This document shows positions 47,221 through 57,354 of a stretch of 64,000 nt of DNA, piece after piece. Below the pieces are notes generated by a model that worked only from the letters and a program-made list of their open reading frames with translations, was not told where the DNA came from and ran no database searches. The stretch is from Devosia algicola. GTDB lineage: Bacteria; Pseudomonadota; Alphaproteobacteria; Rhizobiales; Devosiaceae. Numbering within the stretch: position 1 is the stretch's first letter; every line of letters begins with the position of its first letter. The stretch covers positions 1,426,001 to 1,490,000 of the forward strand of contig NZ_CP118246.1 in assembly GCF_028816455.1 (NCBI RefSeq), read 5' to 3'. The position numbers were made by a program, and so were the translations under genes.

Positions 47221-48213
47221 CTAAATCTCCCCGGCGAAATGGCAGAGCACGGCGACGCCGTCGATCTGTTTTTCAGGCGGAGAGGAATTTCGACATATGT
47301 CCTGTGCATGTGGGCAGCGTGGCGCAAACTGGCATGCGTCGGGGCGGACCCCGCCACTCGGAATTTCACCGGCACCACGCCGCGCCCGCTTTTCCGGCCG
47401 TTTGCGTGGATCAGGCACCGGCACCGCATTGAGCAGGGCACGGGTGTAAGGATGCTTGGGATTGTTGAACAATTCGTCCTTGTCGGCCAGTTCCACGATC
47501 TGCCCCAGATACATCACCGCGACTCGATCGCAGATATGCTCGACCACCGCCAGATCATGGGCGATAAAAATATAGGTAAGTTCGAACTGCTCCTGCAGAT
47601 CCTGCATCAGATTGAGCGTTTGCGCCTGGATCGACACATCCAGCGCCGAAACCGCCTCATCGGCGACCACCAACTGCGGATTGGTCGCCAGTGCACGCGC
47701 AATGCCTAATCGCTGGCGTTGACCCCCCGAAAACGCACCAGGATAACGGTGCAGAATTTCCGGGCGCAAACCGACGTTGGTCAATAGCGTCGATACCCGG
47801 TCGGCCAACGCACTGCCCGAAAGCTTTTCCGACTTCCTGAGGCACTGACCAACAATTTCGATCACCGGCAGCCGCGGATTGAGCGAGGACTGTGGATCCT
47901 GAAACACCATGCGGATATCGCGCCAAATTGTACGCAACAGGCTATCGTCGCTAGTGACCAGCTCAACTGGCTCCTGCGCCTTGCCAGTATATTGGATCGT
48001 GCCCGCTGTTGGGGTTAGAATACGCATGATGCACCGGCCCAACGTCGTCTTGCCGCTACCGCTTTCACCCACCACGCCAAATGTTTCGCCGCGCTTGACC
48101 GAAAACGAGACGTCTTCGACAGCACGCACCACGGATGTGGACTTGCGAAAGGCGCCCCCGCTCAGCGGGAAATGCATGCTCAGCCCGTTGACTTCCAGAA
48201 TGTTATCGGACAT
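47221..48213 (-). CDS. Oligopeptide/dipeptide-type ABC transporter ATP-binding protein (OppF/DppF)
   Basis: A 330-residue ATPase: Walker A 'GESGSGKTT', Q-loop '[12 protein letters not shown]', signature '[15 protein letters not shown]', Walker B '[12 protein letters not shown]' and the C-terminal oligopeptide domain with Cys pattern '[15 protein letters not shown]' (possible Fe-S site in this group). ATG 48213 overlaps the OppD-type stop by 11 bases. Opp-type systems also carry oligosaccharides and opines, which is likely beside sugar genes. Confidence 0.92.
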   Translation of the reverse strand: MSDNILEVNGLSMHFPLSGGAFRKSTSVVRAVEDVSFSVKRGETFGVVGESGSGKTTLGRCIMRILTPTAGTIQYTGKAQEPVELVTSDDSLLRTIWRDIRMVFQDPQSSLNPRLPVIEIVGQCLRKSEKLSGSALADRVSTLLTNVGLRPEILHRYPGAFSGGQRQRLGIARALATNPQLVVADEAVSALDVSIQAQTLNLMQDLQEQFELTYIFIAHDLAVVEHICDRVAVMYLGQIVELADKDELFNNPKHPYTRALLNAVPVPDPRKRPEKRARRGAGEIPSGGVRPDACQFAPRCPHAQDICRNSSPPEKQIDGVAVLCHFAGEI

Positions 48214-49227
48214 CGGCCAACTCCGACGAATAGAGGAAACACGCCACTTCGGACTCACCCTGTTTGGTCAGTTCGGGTTCGGCCCGATCACAGACGCCGG
48301 GCATGTACCGCTCGCAACGCGTACGGAACGAACACCCAGAAGGTCGTGCCAACGGATGCGGCACCATGCCCTTGATCGCAGGCAATCTTTTCTTGCGCAC
48401 CCCACCAATGCGCGGCACCGATTCCAGCAACGCCTGCGTATAGGGATGCTTTGGATTCTCGAAAACCGAATAGACGTCACCGCGCTCAACAACTTTGCCC
48501 ATATACATTACCGCGACGTCTTCAGCCACTTCCGCCACCACCCCCAAATCATGGGTAATGAGCATCACCGACATGTCGAACTCTTCCTTGAGATCGGCAA
48601 TCAAATCGAGAATTTGGGCCTGCGTTGTGACGTCCAGCGCCGTAGTCGGCTCATCCGCAATCAGCATGCGCGGCTGACAGCTAAGCGCCATGGCGATCAT
48701 CGCCCGCTGGCGCATACCGCCGGACAGGCTCGAATGGATAGGACTCATAGCGCCTGGCAGGGTTGGGAATTCCGACCCGGTCGAGCATGTCGATCGCGGC
48801 CTCCCTGGCTTCTGCCTTACTCATCCTGCGGTGCAGCAGAATGGTTTCGCTGATTTGCTTGCCGATCTTCTGGATCGGCCCCAACGACGACATAGGTTCT
48901 TGAAATATCATCGAAATATCGCTGCCGCGAATTTCCCGGATAGGCTCTGGAGGTGGGACTCATCGCTGCGAGATCCACGGTGCGGCCGTCGGCAGCGCGA
49001 TAGGTGATACTGCCCTCAACGATTCGTCCCGGCGCATCGACGATGCGCAGGATGGAGCGCGCCATGATCGATTTGCCACAACCGCTTTCACCCAGAATAC
49101 AGGTGGTTCGGCTTTGCTGGACGTCCAGATCGACGCCATCAACCGCCTTGACCACGCCATCAGCGGTAAAAAAGTGCGTCTTGAGACCACGAATACGCAG
49201 CAGCGGTTCGGGGCTATCAGTGTGCAT
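48203..49227 (-). CDS. Oligopeptide/dipeptide-type ABC transporter ATP-binding protein (OppD/DppD), two frameshifts
   Basis: About 341 residues after correction: Walker A 'GESGCGKSI', '[19 protein letters not shown]', signature '[16 protein letters not shown]', Walker B '[12 protein letters not shown]', C-terminal Cys motif. Breaks at 48942-48947 (CCAGAGCCTATC; GAGCTA gives '[17 protein letters not shown]') and 48726-48731 (TTCGAGCCTGTCC; GAGCTG gives '[12 protein letters not shown]', a near-invariant block). ATG 49227 overlaps the permease stop by 11 bases; the frame also opens at 49245. The two invariant blocks make the corrections very firm. Confidence 0.9.
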
Positions 49228-50359
49228 TGGGGTCAGCGGCATCACGAAGGCCGTCTCCTAGGAAATTGAATGCTAGAACCGCAATGACGATCACCGTACC
49301 AGGTGCAATCAGCAGCCATGGTGCCTGGGCGATCGAGCGGATATTTTGCGCCTCCTTGAGCAGCGTGCCCCATGACACGATTGGCGGTTGAAGGCCAATG
49401 CCAAGGAAGGACAGCGAGGTTTCAGCCAGGATCATCAATGGCACCGCCAGCGTGAGCGAAGCGATGATATGGCTCGAGAAGGATGGCACCATGTGCTTCA
49501 GGATCACTTCGCCATGGCTGAGCCCATCGAGCCGCGCCGCAATGATGAAGTCCTCATTGCGTAACGACAGGAATTTGCCACGCACTTCTCGCGCCAGACT
49601 TGTCCAACCGATCATCGACACGATAAGGGTCACCACGAAATACGTTCGCAACGGTGGCCAGTCCAGCGGTATGGCGGCGGCAAGCCCCATCCACAGCGGG
49701 ATGGTCGGCACCGACCGGATAAATTCGATGAACCGCTGGATCAAACCGTCTAGCCAGCCACCAAAATAGCCCGAAATGCCGCCCAGCAGCACCCCGATGA
49801 CCAGCGACATGGCGACGCCGACAAGTCCGATGGACATGGATATGCGCGTACCGACCACGATACGGCTGAATATATCCCGGCCCAGCCGGTCGGCACCGAA
49901 CAAATAGAATGTGTCGCGTGGATTTTTCGCGCCGAACAGATGCAGGTCGGTGTCGATCAATCCAAACAGCTTGTATTCAAATCCGTGGACGAAAAAGCCC
50001 AGCGGGATGATCTTGGTGTCATCGATCTCGAAGGTTCGACGGCGTGCCTCTTTATCAATCGTGGTTTTGAGACCTTTGACGTGAGGCAGGAAAACAGTTG
50101 AACCATCGTCGCCTGGGGCGAACAGATGCATCATTTGCGGTGGGGCAAATGTGTGGCGTACGCTGGTTTTGCTAATGTCGGCTGGCGCCACAAATTCAGC
50201 AAACGCCGCGATCAGGTAGATAAGAATAATGATCACGCCACTGATGACAGCCAGCCGATGGCGCATGAATTTACGCCACACCAGTGCCCACGGCCCCAGA
50301 ACGACCGGTGAGTGCTCGGCGGGATCGTCGGCTAAGGGAAGAGTTGAGGCTTGGGTCAT
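49217..50359 (-). CDS. ABC transporter permease (OppC/DppC type)
   Basis: A 380-residue permease: N-terminal helix ('LAVISGVIIILIYLIAAFAEF'), a long periplasmic stretch (60-170, usual in the sugar-linked branch), then five helices with the EAA-like loop 'GLSHGEVILKHMVPSFSSHI'. 'FYLFGADRLGRDIFSRIVVG' is typical of OppC. ATG 50359 overlaps the stop of the OppB-type gene (ATGA). Confidence 0.92.
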   Translation of the reverse strand: MTQASTLPLADDPAEHSPVVLGPWALVWRKFMRHRLAVISGVIIILIYLIAAFAEFVAPADISKTSVRHTFAPPQMMHLFAPGDDGSTVFLPHVKGLKTTIDKEARRRTFEIDDTKIIPLGFFVHGFEYKLFGLIDTDLHLFGAKNPRDTFYLFGADRLGRDIFSRIVVGTRISMSIGLVGVAMSLVIGVLLGGISGYFGGWLDGLIQRFIEFIRSVPTIPLWMGLAAAIPLDWPPLRTYFVVTLIVSMIGWTSLAREVRGKFLSLRNEDFIIAARLDGLSHGEVILKHMVPSFSSHIIASLTLAVPLMILAETSLSFLGIGLQPPIVSWGTLLKEAQNIRSIAQAPWLLIAPGTVIVIAVLAFNFLGDGLRDAADPNAH

Positions 50360-51339
50360 TGATATCTGATCCTTGGGTCGATCCATGCCAGAAGCAAATC
50401 GGAAATGAGCGTGCCCACAACAGTAAGAACACTCACGATAAGAATGAGCGAACCGGCCAGATACATGTCCTGCACCAAAAGCGCCCGCAGCAGCATGGGG
50501 CCGGTCGTGGGCAGGTTCATCACCACCGAAACGATGATTTCCCCCGAAACCAGCGTTGGCAGAATCCAGCCAATCGTGGAAATGAACGGATTGAGTGCCA
50601 CCCGCACCGGATAGCGCAACAGCAGTTGAAATTCGCTCATGCCCTTGGCGCGCGCCGTCACCACATAGGGCCGATAAAGTTCATCGAGCAGATTGGCCCG
50701 CATGATGCGGATCAGCGCCGCCGCGCCCGACGTGCCAATCACGAAAATCGGCATCCAGATATGTTCCAGCAGATTGCCAAATTTTGCCCATGTCCAGGGC
50801 GCGTCAAGATATTCCGGGCTGACAAGCCCCCCAACGCTTTGCCCAAAATAGCGGAAGGCCACATACATCATGACCAGCGCCAACAGGAAATTGGGTATCG
50901 CCAGGCCGATAAAGCCGAAGAACGTCGCGATATAGTCCCCGGCCGAGTATTTTTTGACCGCCGAATAGATACCGATGGGCAGCGCCGTCAGCCAGATAAA
51001 GGCCAGTGTGAGCAACGAAATCAGGAACGTCCACCCCAACCGATCCCAGATCAGATCGGTAACCGGACGGTTTTTCTCAAAGGACAGGCCAAAATTGCCG
51101 TGCAGCAATATGCCACTCATCCATTTGCCGTACTGCACATACATCGGCTCACCCAGACCGTACTGCACGCGCAGTGCCTCGATAGCCGCGTTATTGTCCG
51201 AACCGGCCTCGCCCATATCGGCTGCCAACGTGTCGAGATAGTCCCCCGGCGGCAGCTGGATGATCGCGAATGTAACGATCGACACCAGAAACAGGGTCGG
51301 AATCATATAAAGTATGCGACGGGCTAGAAAACCGAGCAT
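50356..51339 (-). CDS. ABC transporter permease (OppB/DppB type)
   Basis: A 327-residue permease with the OppB opening 'FLARRILYMIPTLFLVSIV', 'PPGDYLDTL' and 'EFQLLLRYPVRVALNPFIS'. ATG 51339 removes 24 residues of unlikely upstream reading. It follows the binding-protein gene after a 175-base gap. Confidence 0.92.
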   Translation of the reverse strand: MLGFLARRILYMIPTLFLVSIVTFAIIQLPPGDYLDTLAADMGEAGSDNNAAIEALRVQYGLGEPMYVQYGKWMSGILLHGNFGLSFEKNRPVTDLIWDRLGWTFLISLLTLAFIWLTALPIGIYSAVKKYSAGDYIATFFGFIGLAIPNFLLALVMMYVAFRYFGQSVGGLVSPEYLDAPWTWAKFGNLLEHIWMPIFVIGTSGAAALIRIMRANLLDELYRPYVVTARAKGMSEFQLLLRYPVRVALNPFISTIGWILPTLVSGEIIVSVVMNLPTTGPMLLRALLVQDMYLAGSLILIVSVLTVVGTLISDLLLAWIDPRIRYQ

Positions 51340-51514
51340 GGCATCGTGGCTCCCGCTGTTGGACCGATGGCAACAACCACCAGCCATTTTGCAATTGCAG
51401 GCATTACCCAAAGTCCTTTGTGGGTCGAATGTCGGCAGCTAAACCGCCGACATGAAAGGTGTTTTGTATAGGCGTCGAACTGGTCCGGGCGCAGCCCGGA
51501 CCAGCACTGTGGCA

Positions 51515-53457
51515 TCAGGGCAGCGCTTTGCCGCCTTCAAAGTAGAACTGCGCCGTATAGGGAGCCGGATACCAAAGCTGTCCAGCGATGGGCAGCGGAT
51601 CAGGAATGTTGCGCATATTATTGCGTGCGATCCCGAATGCTGGCTCGTTCTGAACCAGACCCACTGTGAACAGGCTCGGCCTTGGCCAGATCAAGAACAT
51701 GCTTCATCTTGGCTTTCTGTTCTTCTGGCGTCGTAGCAGCCTTCACCTCGTCATAGGCAGCAAAGATTGCCTTGACGTCTTCTGGCGGCTCTTCGCCCTT
51801 GGTGTGGTCAACGCCCCACTCAGCCCACAGGCGCGCCCAATTCACCGAATTGCTAGGTTGCGGCACATAGCACATTGGCTGGGTATAGACATCGGCCTGA
51901 CCACCACCGCAGTTCCAGATATAAGCGTCCTGCTCATTGTTGGTGGTCATGTCGATCAAGCGCGAACGGTCGGTAGCGCGCACCTGAAAGTCAATGCCCA
52001 CATCAGCGGCATAGGCTGTAACCAGTTCCATCGCATCGGGGAACTGAACCCCGAACACATCCGCAACCATGAACGTAAGTGTGAAGCGCTTGCCATCAGG
52101 CCCAAGCCGGAAGCCCTCGCTGTCACGTTCGGTCAGGCCTGCCTTGTCGAGATATTCGTTGGCCTTGTCCGGGTCATACTCAGTGTATTCCTTGGAAAAT
52201 TCCTCGTCATAGAGCACTGAGCCTGGTTGTGGCGATGTCTGGGCCGCATGTCCCGACCCAAAATACAGCAGGTCAATGATTTCCTGCCGGTTCATGGCGT
52301 AGCTGATGCCGATACGGAAATCCCGATTGTTGACGACCTCACGCTTGACCGGATCGGTGTTGTTGAGGTTCATCATCAAAATGACGGTACCGGCTGGCAA
52401 ATCATTTGTATCAAAGAAATGATACTTGCCGCGCTCCATATTGTCGGTCAGCACCGCTCGGTAGGAGGGTCGTCCGACATGGCGGTTCATATAGTCGATT
52501 TCGCCGTTGAAGACCTTGAGCAGAATGGTTTCAACATCTTCCACCTGATCATAGGTGATCCGGTCGATATAGGGGAGTTGCTGCCCTTCGGGATCGACTT
52601 TCCAATAATATGGATTGCGTTCCGCAACCACGCGATCGGTCGAGCCGTAGGCGTTGGTCAAATGCCAGGCATGTAGCGTCGGGCGATCCGGATTTTGCCA
52701 GAATAACGGGGTATCCATGGCACCAGCCTTGAGACCGAACAATTGCACCCAGTCAGAGGCAGCCGGCTCGGCATCTACCAGGCTCTTGCACATCAGGATT
52801 ATATTTGATGTGGAACTGCTTGAGATAGTGCTTGGCATAGGCAGTTGGATAATAGCCAAAACCATATGCCATGTTCTGGATGAACAGGCCATTTGGCGTA
52901 TCAAACGCGAACTTGACGGTGTAGTCGTCAATCTTGGTCACGACCACCGGTCCATTGGGACCAACATAGTTGGAGTCCCATGTCGGCGTCAGGTCACGAT
53001 TGGAAAACACGTCCTCGTACCAGAACATGACATCGTCGGCGTTGAACGGCTCACCATCTGACCAACGCATGCCTTCACGCAGTTTGAAGGTGAACGACTT
53101 GGCGTCTGGCGATACTTCCCAACTTTCTGCAATATTGGGTTTGACCTCAGTCCAGGTCGCGTCCCACCGCACCAGATTTTCACTGCCGATGGTGCGAACG
53201 AGGTTGTGCTGGTCACCACCGCCCAGAATGGCGCGGCGCAACGTGCCACCATATTCACCAGGCTGTTCAATTACTTCCATGACCATTGGTTCATTGGGCA
53301 TACGTTCTTCGACCGGGGGCAGTGTGCCCGCGTCAACCATTTCCTTGAGCATCGGCGCTTCTTCAAAAGCCAATGCTGGAAAACAGAGTGCGGCAACAAC
53401 GCTTGCTGATGCCAGACGGAAAATCCACCGTCCGTGTTTCGACTTGATGTGCTGCAT
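51515..53457 (-). CDS. ABC transporter substrate-binding protein, family 5, two frameshifts
   Basis: About 646 residues after correction: Sec signal ('RLASASVVAALCFPALA'), then a family 5 (peptide/opine/oligosaccharide) binding protein: 'GEYGGTLRRAILGGGDQHNL', 'FTFKLREGMRWSDGEPFNADD', 'NPYYWKVDPEGQQLPYIDRI', 'FRIGISYAMNRQEIIDLLYFG'. Breaks at 52780-52785 (CAAGAGCCTGG; GAGCTG gives 'DVQELVDAEPAASDW') and 51672-51677 (GCCGAGCCTGTTC; GAGCTG gives 'AKAELFTVGLVQNEPAFG'). Its length and long first domain match the oligosaccharide-type relatives. It supplies the importer at 47221-51339. Confidence 0.9.
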
Positions 53458-53491
53458 GTTGTCCTCCCTTGCAGTTACACAAAATTTCGTC

Positions 53492-54647
53492 TTACCAGTT
53501 GGTTACAGAACCATCCGGTCGCCTCAGATGTGGCGGTTCCACATGAGTTGGTTTGGAGGCGCGGATAAGCGCCTCATTGACCTCTACCCCAAGCCCTGGC
53601 GCGTCGGGCACGATGTAAACCGGCCCTTCCATTGTCACCTGCTTGGGGAAAATTTCGGGATCGTGAAAGCCGAGGGCTTCCACCGGGCTCTGCCGGGTTT
53701 CCAGCCAGGCTCAATTGGGTACGGCTGCACCAAGATGTACGGACGCCGCCGTGCAGATCGGCCCCAGCGGATTGTGCGGCATCAGATCAATATAATGCCG
53801 TTCACACCATCCAGCGACCTTCGTCGCCTCTGTGAACCCGCCAATATTGCAGATATCGAGCCGCATATATTGCGTCAGACCGCGCTCAAGATAGGGTCCG
53901 GCAGCCCATTTCGACGCGAACTCTTCGCCGATGGCAAAGGGCACGTCGGTCATACCGCGCAGCATCGCGTAGGCTTCGGGCGTCTCGTTGCGAATTGGCT
54001 CTTCAAGAAAGTTCAATGTGCCGGGGGGCAACATATTGCAAAAGTTCGCCGCCTCAGCTGGTGACAGGCGGTGGTGATAGTCAATGCCGATGACCAGTTC
54101 AGGCCCAAATTGCTGGCGCAGCGCAATCAGATCGCGAGCTGTCTGAGCGATGGATTTGTTGGGTTCAAAAATAGTCCCGGTATCGTAGTAGCTTGGCGTA
54201 ACCCGCACACAATCCCAGCCAGCTTCGACCAGCGTGCTGACCTGGTCACGCACCTCTTCATAGCTTTGCCCGGTGGCGCTGGCGAAGGAAGGAACAACGT
54301 CGCGCTGGCGCCCACCGAGCAGCTGATAGACCGGCACATCAAGCGCCTTGCCCAATATATCGTATAACGCAAGGTCCATCGCTGAGATGGCAGCGGTAAA
54401 CACCCGTCCGCCTTCAAAATACTGGCTGCGATACATTTCCTGCCAGATACGCCCGATCTTGCGCAGAATCCTGCCCCACCAGAAACTTGGCAAAATACTC
54501 CAGCGTTGCAGCCACAGCCTCTGGACGCGCCGAGAGCCCGGATTCGCCCCAGCCAACGATACCGTCCTCGGTCTCAACCCGAACCAACAGCTGATTGCGC
54601 CGACCCACGCGGGCAAGCAACGGTTCAATGGAGGCAATTTTACTCAA
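53492..54647 (-). CDS. Mandelate racemase/muconate lactonizing enzyme family protein, frameshift and in-frame stop
   Basis: About 385 residues after correction, nearest to the galactonate/mannonate dehydratase branch: 'VRVETEDGIVGWGESGL', 'AMDLALYDILGKAL', 'VIGIDYHHRLSP' (metal ligand), 'NFLEEPIRNE', 'AIGEEFASKW', 'MRLDICNIGGFTE' and 'LMPHNPLGP'. Near 54467 the frame shifts by one extra base after 'FLVGQDSA'. At 53711-53713 an in-frame TGA follows 'GAAVPN', where TGG or a Phe codon is expected, and the same frame goes on to 'WLETRQSPVEALGFHDPE' and the stop. Start TTG 54647. It may be a pseudogene; sequence error is as likely. Confidence 0.75.
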
Positions 54648-54661
54648 AAACCATGTCCTTT

Positions 54662-56185
54662 TCAGTGCCAGCCAACGCGCGGCGCGGCGGGTATTTCGTC
54701 CGCCGGGCGGCTGCGGATCATATCTGTCAGTTCACGGCGAACGCTAGCGCGCCCGGCGTCGTCAAACAGGTTTTCCATTTCATGCGGATCGTCGTGCAAA
54801 TCATAAAGTTCACCCGTGCCCGTCGTCAGGTCGAGTGACATGCGATGCCGCGCAGTCCTCACGGTGCGCAGGTCAAGATCAATGCCGGAGCGGCTGGCAT
54901 CGACTTCCCATTCGCACAAGGCAAAGTCGCGACTATCGCGCCCCGACATCAGGCCGCGCCATGAGGTGCCATTGTCCTGTTCCGCGTCCAACCCGCACAA
55001 ATCCACCAACGTACTGCGGATATCGAGCGTGCTGATCGGATCGCCGATGACCCGGTCTTCTGGCACACCCGGCCCCTGGATCAGGCAGGGCACTCGTAGC
55101 AACCCATCATATAGCATCGGCCCTTTGAGCAGCAGGCCGTGATCGCCCAGCCACTCACCGTGGTCGCTAATGTAAATGACGATTGTATTGTCCAGTTCGC
55201 CAGCAGCCTCCAGCGCATCCAGCATCCGACCGACCTGATGGTCCACAGCTGAAATCATGCCATAATAGATCGCCGTAATGTCGCGGAGCGCCGCTTCGTT
55301 GAGCGCGCCCTTCTGACCCCAGTCGACACCGCCCTGATTATGCTCAATGCCTTGCTGGGTATTCTTTTTTTCAAGAAACGCCCGATGCCACCAGGGACGT
55401 CGGTCCAGATCCAATTCAAAATGGGTCGGCAGATCCACCTCGGACGGGTCGTACAAATCGGACCACGGGCGTGGCGCCAGAAATGGAGGATGCGGATCGG
55501 GAAATGAAACCCAGGCAAAATAGGGCTTTTCATTATTACCGTTGATCATCTCGACTGCCCGATCGCCAATCCAGGGCGACGAGTGCCATTCATTGTCCAG
55601 CGCCGAACGCCAGGCCTGAAAATGGTGCGACTTTGGTGGCAAATGCTCCGCCGCCTGCGCCCATCGCTGGCCACCACGACCATCCTGATCCAGCCAATAT
55701 TCGTGATGCAGAGCTTCGGGCGGCTCCGCCCATTTGGTGTGGTGGTGCGGGCGCAGCATTAACTGCGCCTTATCAAAACCGAAGAACGGCCCCTGCCAGT
55801 CCTCTGGATAATCCTTTGCGCTGGCCAGACATTCTGGCTTCCCGGTAGGCTGAAAAGTCTGGTGCGACGAAAAATGCGCCTTCCCGATAAAATGGCTATC
55901 GTACCCGGCAGCCGCAAAAACGGCACCCAGCCCCTGCCCCGCCAACGCTTCATCAAGATCACGGCCATTGTCGCGAACGCCATGCGTATAAGGCAGTTTG
56001 CCGGTCAGGATCGACGCACGCGCGGCCTGACACATCGGGTGGGGCGTAATGCACTTAGAGAACCGCACCCCATTGGCGCCGATCCTGTCGATATTAGGCG
56101 TATTGACCTGTCGCGGTTCCGCGCCGATGCAGTCGCCACGTTGCTGGTCGGAAGATATGAGGATGACATTGGGTCGTTTTGTCAT
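54662..56185 (-). CDS. Sulfatase (alkaline-phosphatase superfamily), cytoplasmic
   Basis: A 507-residue type I sulfatase. The active-site Cys that becomes formylglycine is residue 52 in Cys-Gln-Ala-Ala-Arg, the variant with Ala in place of Pro. Metal ligands: Asp13 and Gln14 ('ISSDQQRGD'), and 'YISDHGEWLGDHGLLLKG' near residue 350. 'FFGFDKAQL' and 'FAWVSFPDPHPPF' are usual. There is no signal peptide; the protein starts at the catalytic core. Its start overlaps the corrected GntR stop (ATGA), so the regulator and sulfatase are coupled, and the enolase follows after 14 bases. Confidence 0.92.
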   Translation of the reverse strand: MTKRPNVILISSDQQRGDCIGAEPRQVNTPNIDRIGANGVRFSKCITPHPMCQAARASILTGKLPYTHGVRDNGRDLDEALAGQGLGAVFAAAGYDSHFIGKAHFSSHQTFQPTGKPECLASAKDYPEDWQGPFFGFDKAQLMLRPHHHTKWAEPPEALHHEYWLDQDGRGGQRWAQAAEHLPPKSHHFQAWRSALDNEWHSSPWIGDRAVEMINGNNEKPYFAWVSFPDPHPPFLAPRPWSDLYDPSEVDLPTHFELDLDRRPWWHRAFLEKKNTQQGIEHNQGGVDWGQKGALNEAALRDITAIYYGMISAVDHQVGRMLDALEAAGELDNTIVIYISDHGEWLGDHGLLLKGPMLYDGLLRVPCLIQGPGVPEDRVIGDPISTLDIRSTLVDLCGLDAEQDNGTSWRGLMSGRDSRDFALCEWEVDASRSGIDLDLRTVRTARHRMSLDLTTGTGELYDLHDDPHEMENLFDDAGRASVRRELTDMIRSRPADEIPAAPRVGWH

Positions 56186-56962
56186 TCGCCGCCCCCATTG
56201 CTGCGGTGAGCCTCGGTTTCCATTTCCAGAATATCGGCGCGATAGGTCACTTCGGCATAATAGATAATCCGGTCATCACCATTGCGAGATCACCCGGCGG
56301 ATATGGGCCACCGGGTCGCCGGCGGGATATTCGAGCTGAACCGAAGTGTCCTCGTCGCACTTGCCAAATCGGACATATTGATTGACGTGGGCGATGTCGT
56401 CGGCAGCAATCTCATTGAGCACTGGGATGGCCAATTCGACCCGAAACCGATCCGGCGACCGCGCAAACACCGCTTCATCCAGATATAACGAAATTACGCA
56501 ATAGCGCAGTTCGTCGCGCAAATGGACGCGCTGAATGTAATAGTAGGTGTTGGCCAGAGTGCCCGGCAAATCACCAATGACGGGCATGCCGGTGCCTTCT
56601 GCGATATTGGTCACCGCCGGTCGATCCAGGCGCAGGGCCGAATTGAGATTGTCAAATTTGGTCTCGAGCTTAAGCGGCCGATGCCCGCGCGCCTTGTCGG
56701 TCACAATCGTGCCCCGACCGCGTTCCGGGCGCAGCAGCCCCTCATCAGCGAGGATTTTTACGGCATCACGAACCGTGACGCGGGCAACACCCAGTGCCTC
56801 GGTCAGTACATCAAGCGACGGCAGAACATCGTTGGGCTGCCAAAGCCCCTCGGTCAGGTGGCGCCTGAAGTGATCGACGACCTGCATATAGAGTGGCTGC
56901 CCGCTTCGGCGGGAGCTCTGAAATGCTTTGATCTGCTGTAAACTCGCCAACGCCTGTTCCAT
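56182..56962 (-). CDS. GntR family regulator with UTRA domain, frameshift near the end
   Basis: About 260 residues after correction; paralog of the regulator at 16031. Winged helix 25-95 ('LTEALGVARVTVRDAVKILADEGLL'), UTRA domain 110-250 ('FGKCDEDTSVQLEYPAGDPVAHIRR'). As written it ends at 56276 with 'RVISQW'; removing one base near 56288-56292 gives 'DDRIIYYAEVTYRADILEME', matching the paralog, and a stop at 56182 that overlaps the sulfatase start. This break is not in a GAGCCT site. Confidence 0.88.
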
Positions 56963-56991
56963 TTCTGCGATTGCGCCCCTCGTTCAAATTG

Positions 56992-57019
56992 TATAGTCCT
57001 ACTTATAGAACCTTTGCAA
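56992..57019 (-). promoter_or_regulatory. Promoter/operator block, second copy
   Basis: Matches 16825-16852 upstream of the paralogous regulator: TATAGTCCTA at one end, TTTGCAA at the other, equal length. On the minus strand it reads TTGCAA, 18 bases, TATACA. Conservation between two loci 40 kb apart suggests a bound site, most simply for the GntR-UTRA proteins themselves. Confidence 0.5.
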
Positions 57020-57158
57020 CCTCAAAAGTACCACTAATAGGATGTTTATTTGCAACGGCACCGAGCAGCGCATTTTTTGGCGTCACCTGAGAGCGATTTC
57101 AGCCGTCACCCGCCCGGAACGCCCAATATTTTCCTCGACCCTACAATCGGGATAATTT

Positions 57159-57286
57159 GTGCAAACGTCAACATCATATGTTTGAATATTTCTTGGAAAA
57201 GCTGAATTTTTCACTCATACCTGTCAATAACGCCTCAAAACCGGCCACACGAAACCATCACCGACCCCAATTATATGTGCAAACGT
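57159..57286. promoter_or_regulatory. Paired LacI-like operator half sites
   Basis: GTGCAAACGT occurs at 57159 and again at 57277, 118 bases apart, upstream of the HpcH aldolase start at 57355. The second copy runs into TTT, so that AAACGTTT forms a palindrome like the centre of many LacI-family operators. No LacI-family gene is in the window, so a distant regulator would be needed. Confidence 0.4.
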
Positions 57287-57354
57287 TTATCGATTTCACC
57301 CGCACTAACAAATAGTCGCCTCACCTTCCTCAATATCGAACACAGGCCAATGTC

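Larger units (their letters stand above)
56963..57354. other. Divergent regulatory gap
   Basis: A 392-base gap between the GntR-UTRA gene and the second HpcH aldolase. It holds the shared 28-base promoter block (56992-57019), and two copies of GTGCAAACGT at 57159-57168 and 57277-57286. The rest is AT-rich with no credible reading frame. Confidence 0.6.
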
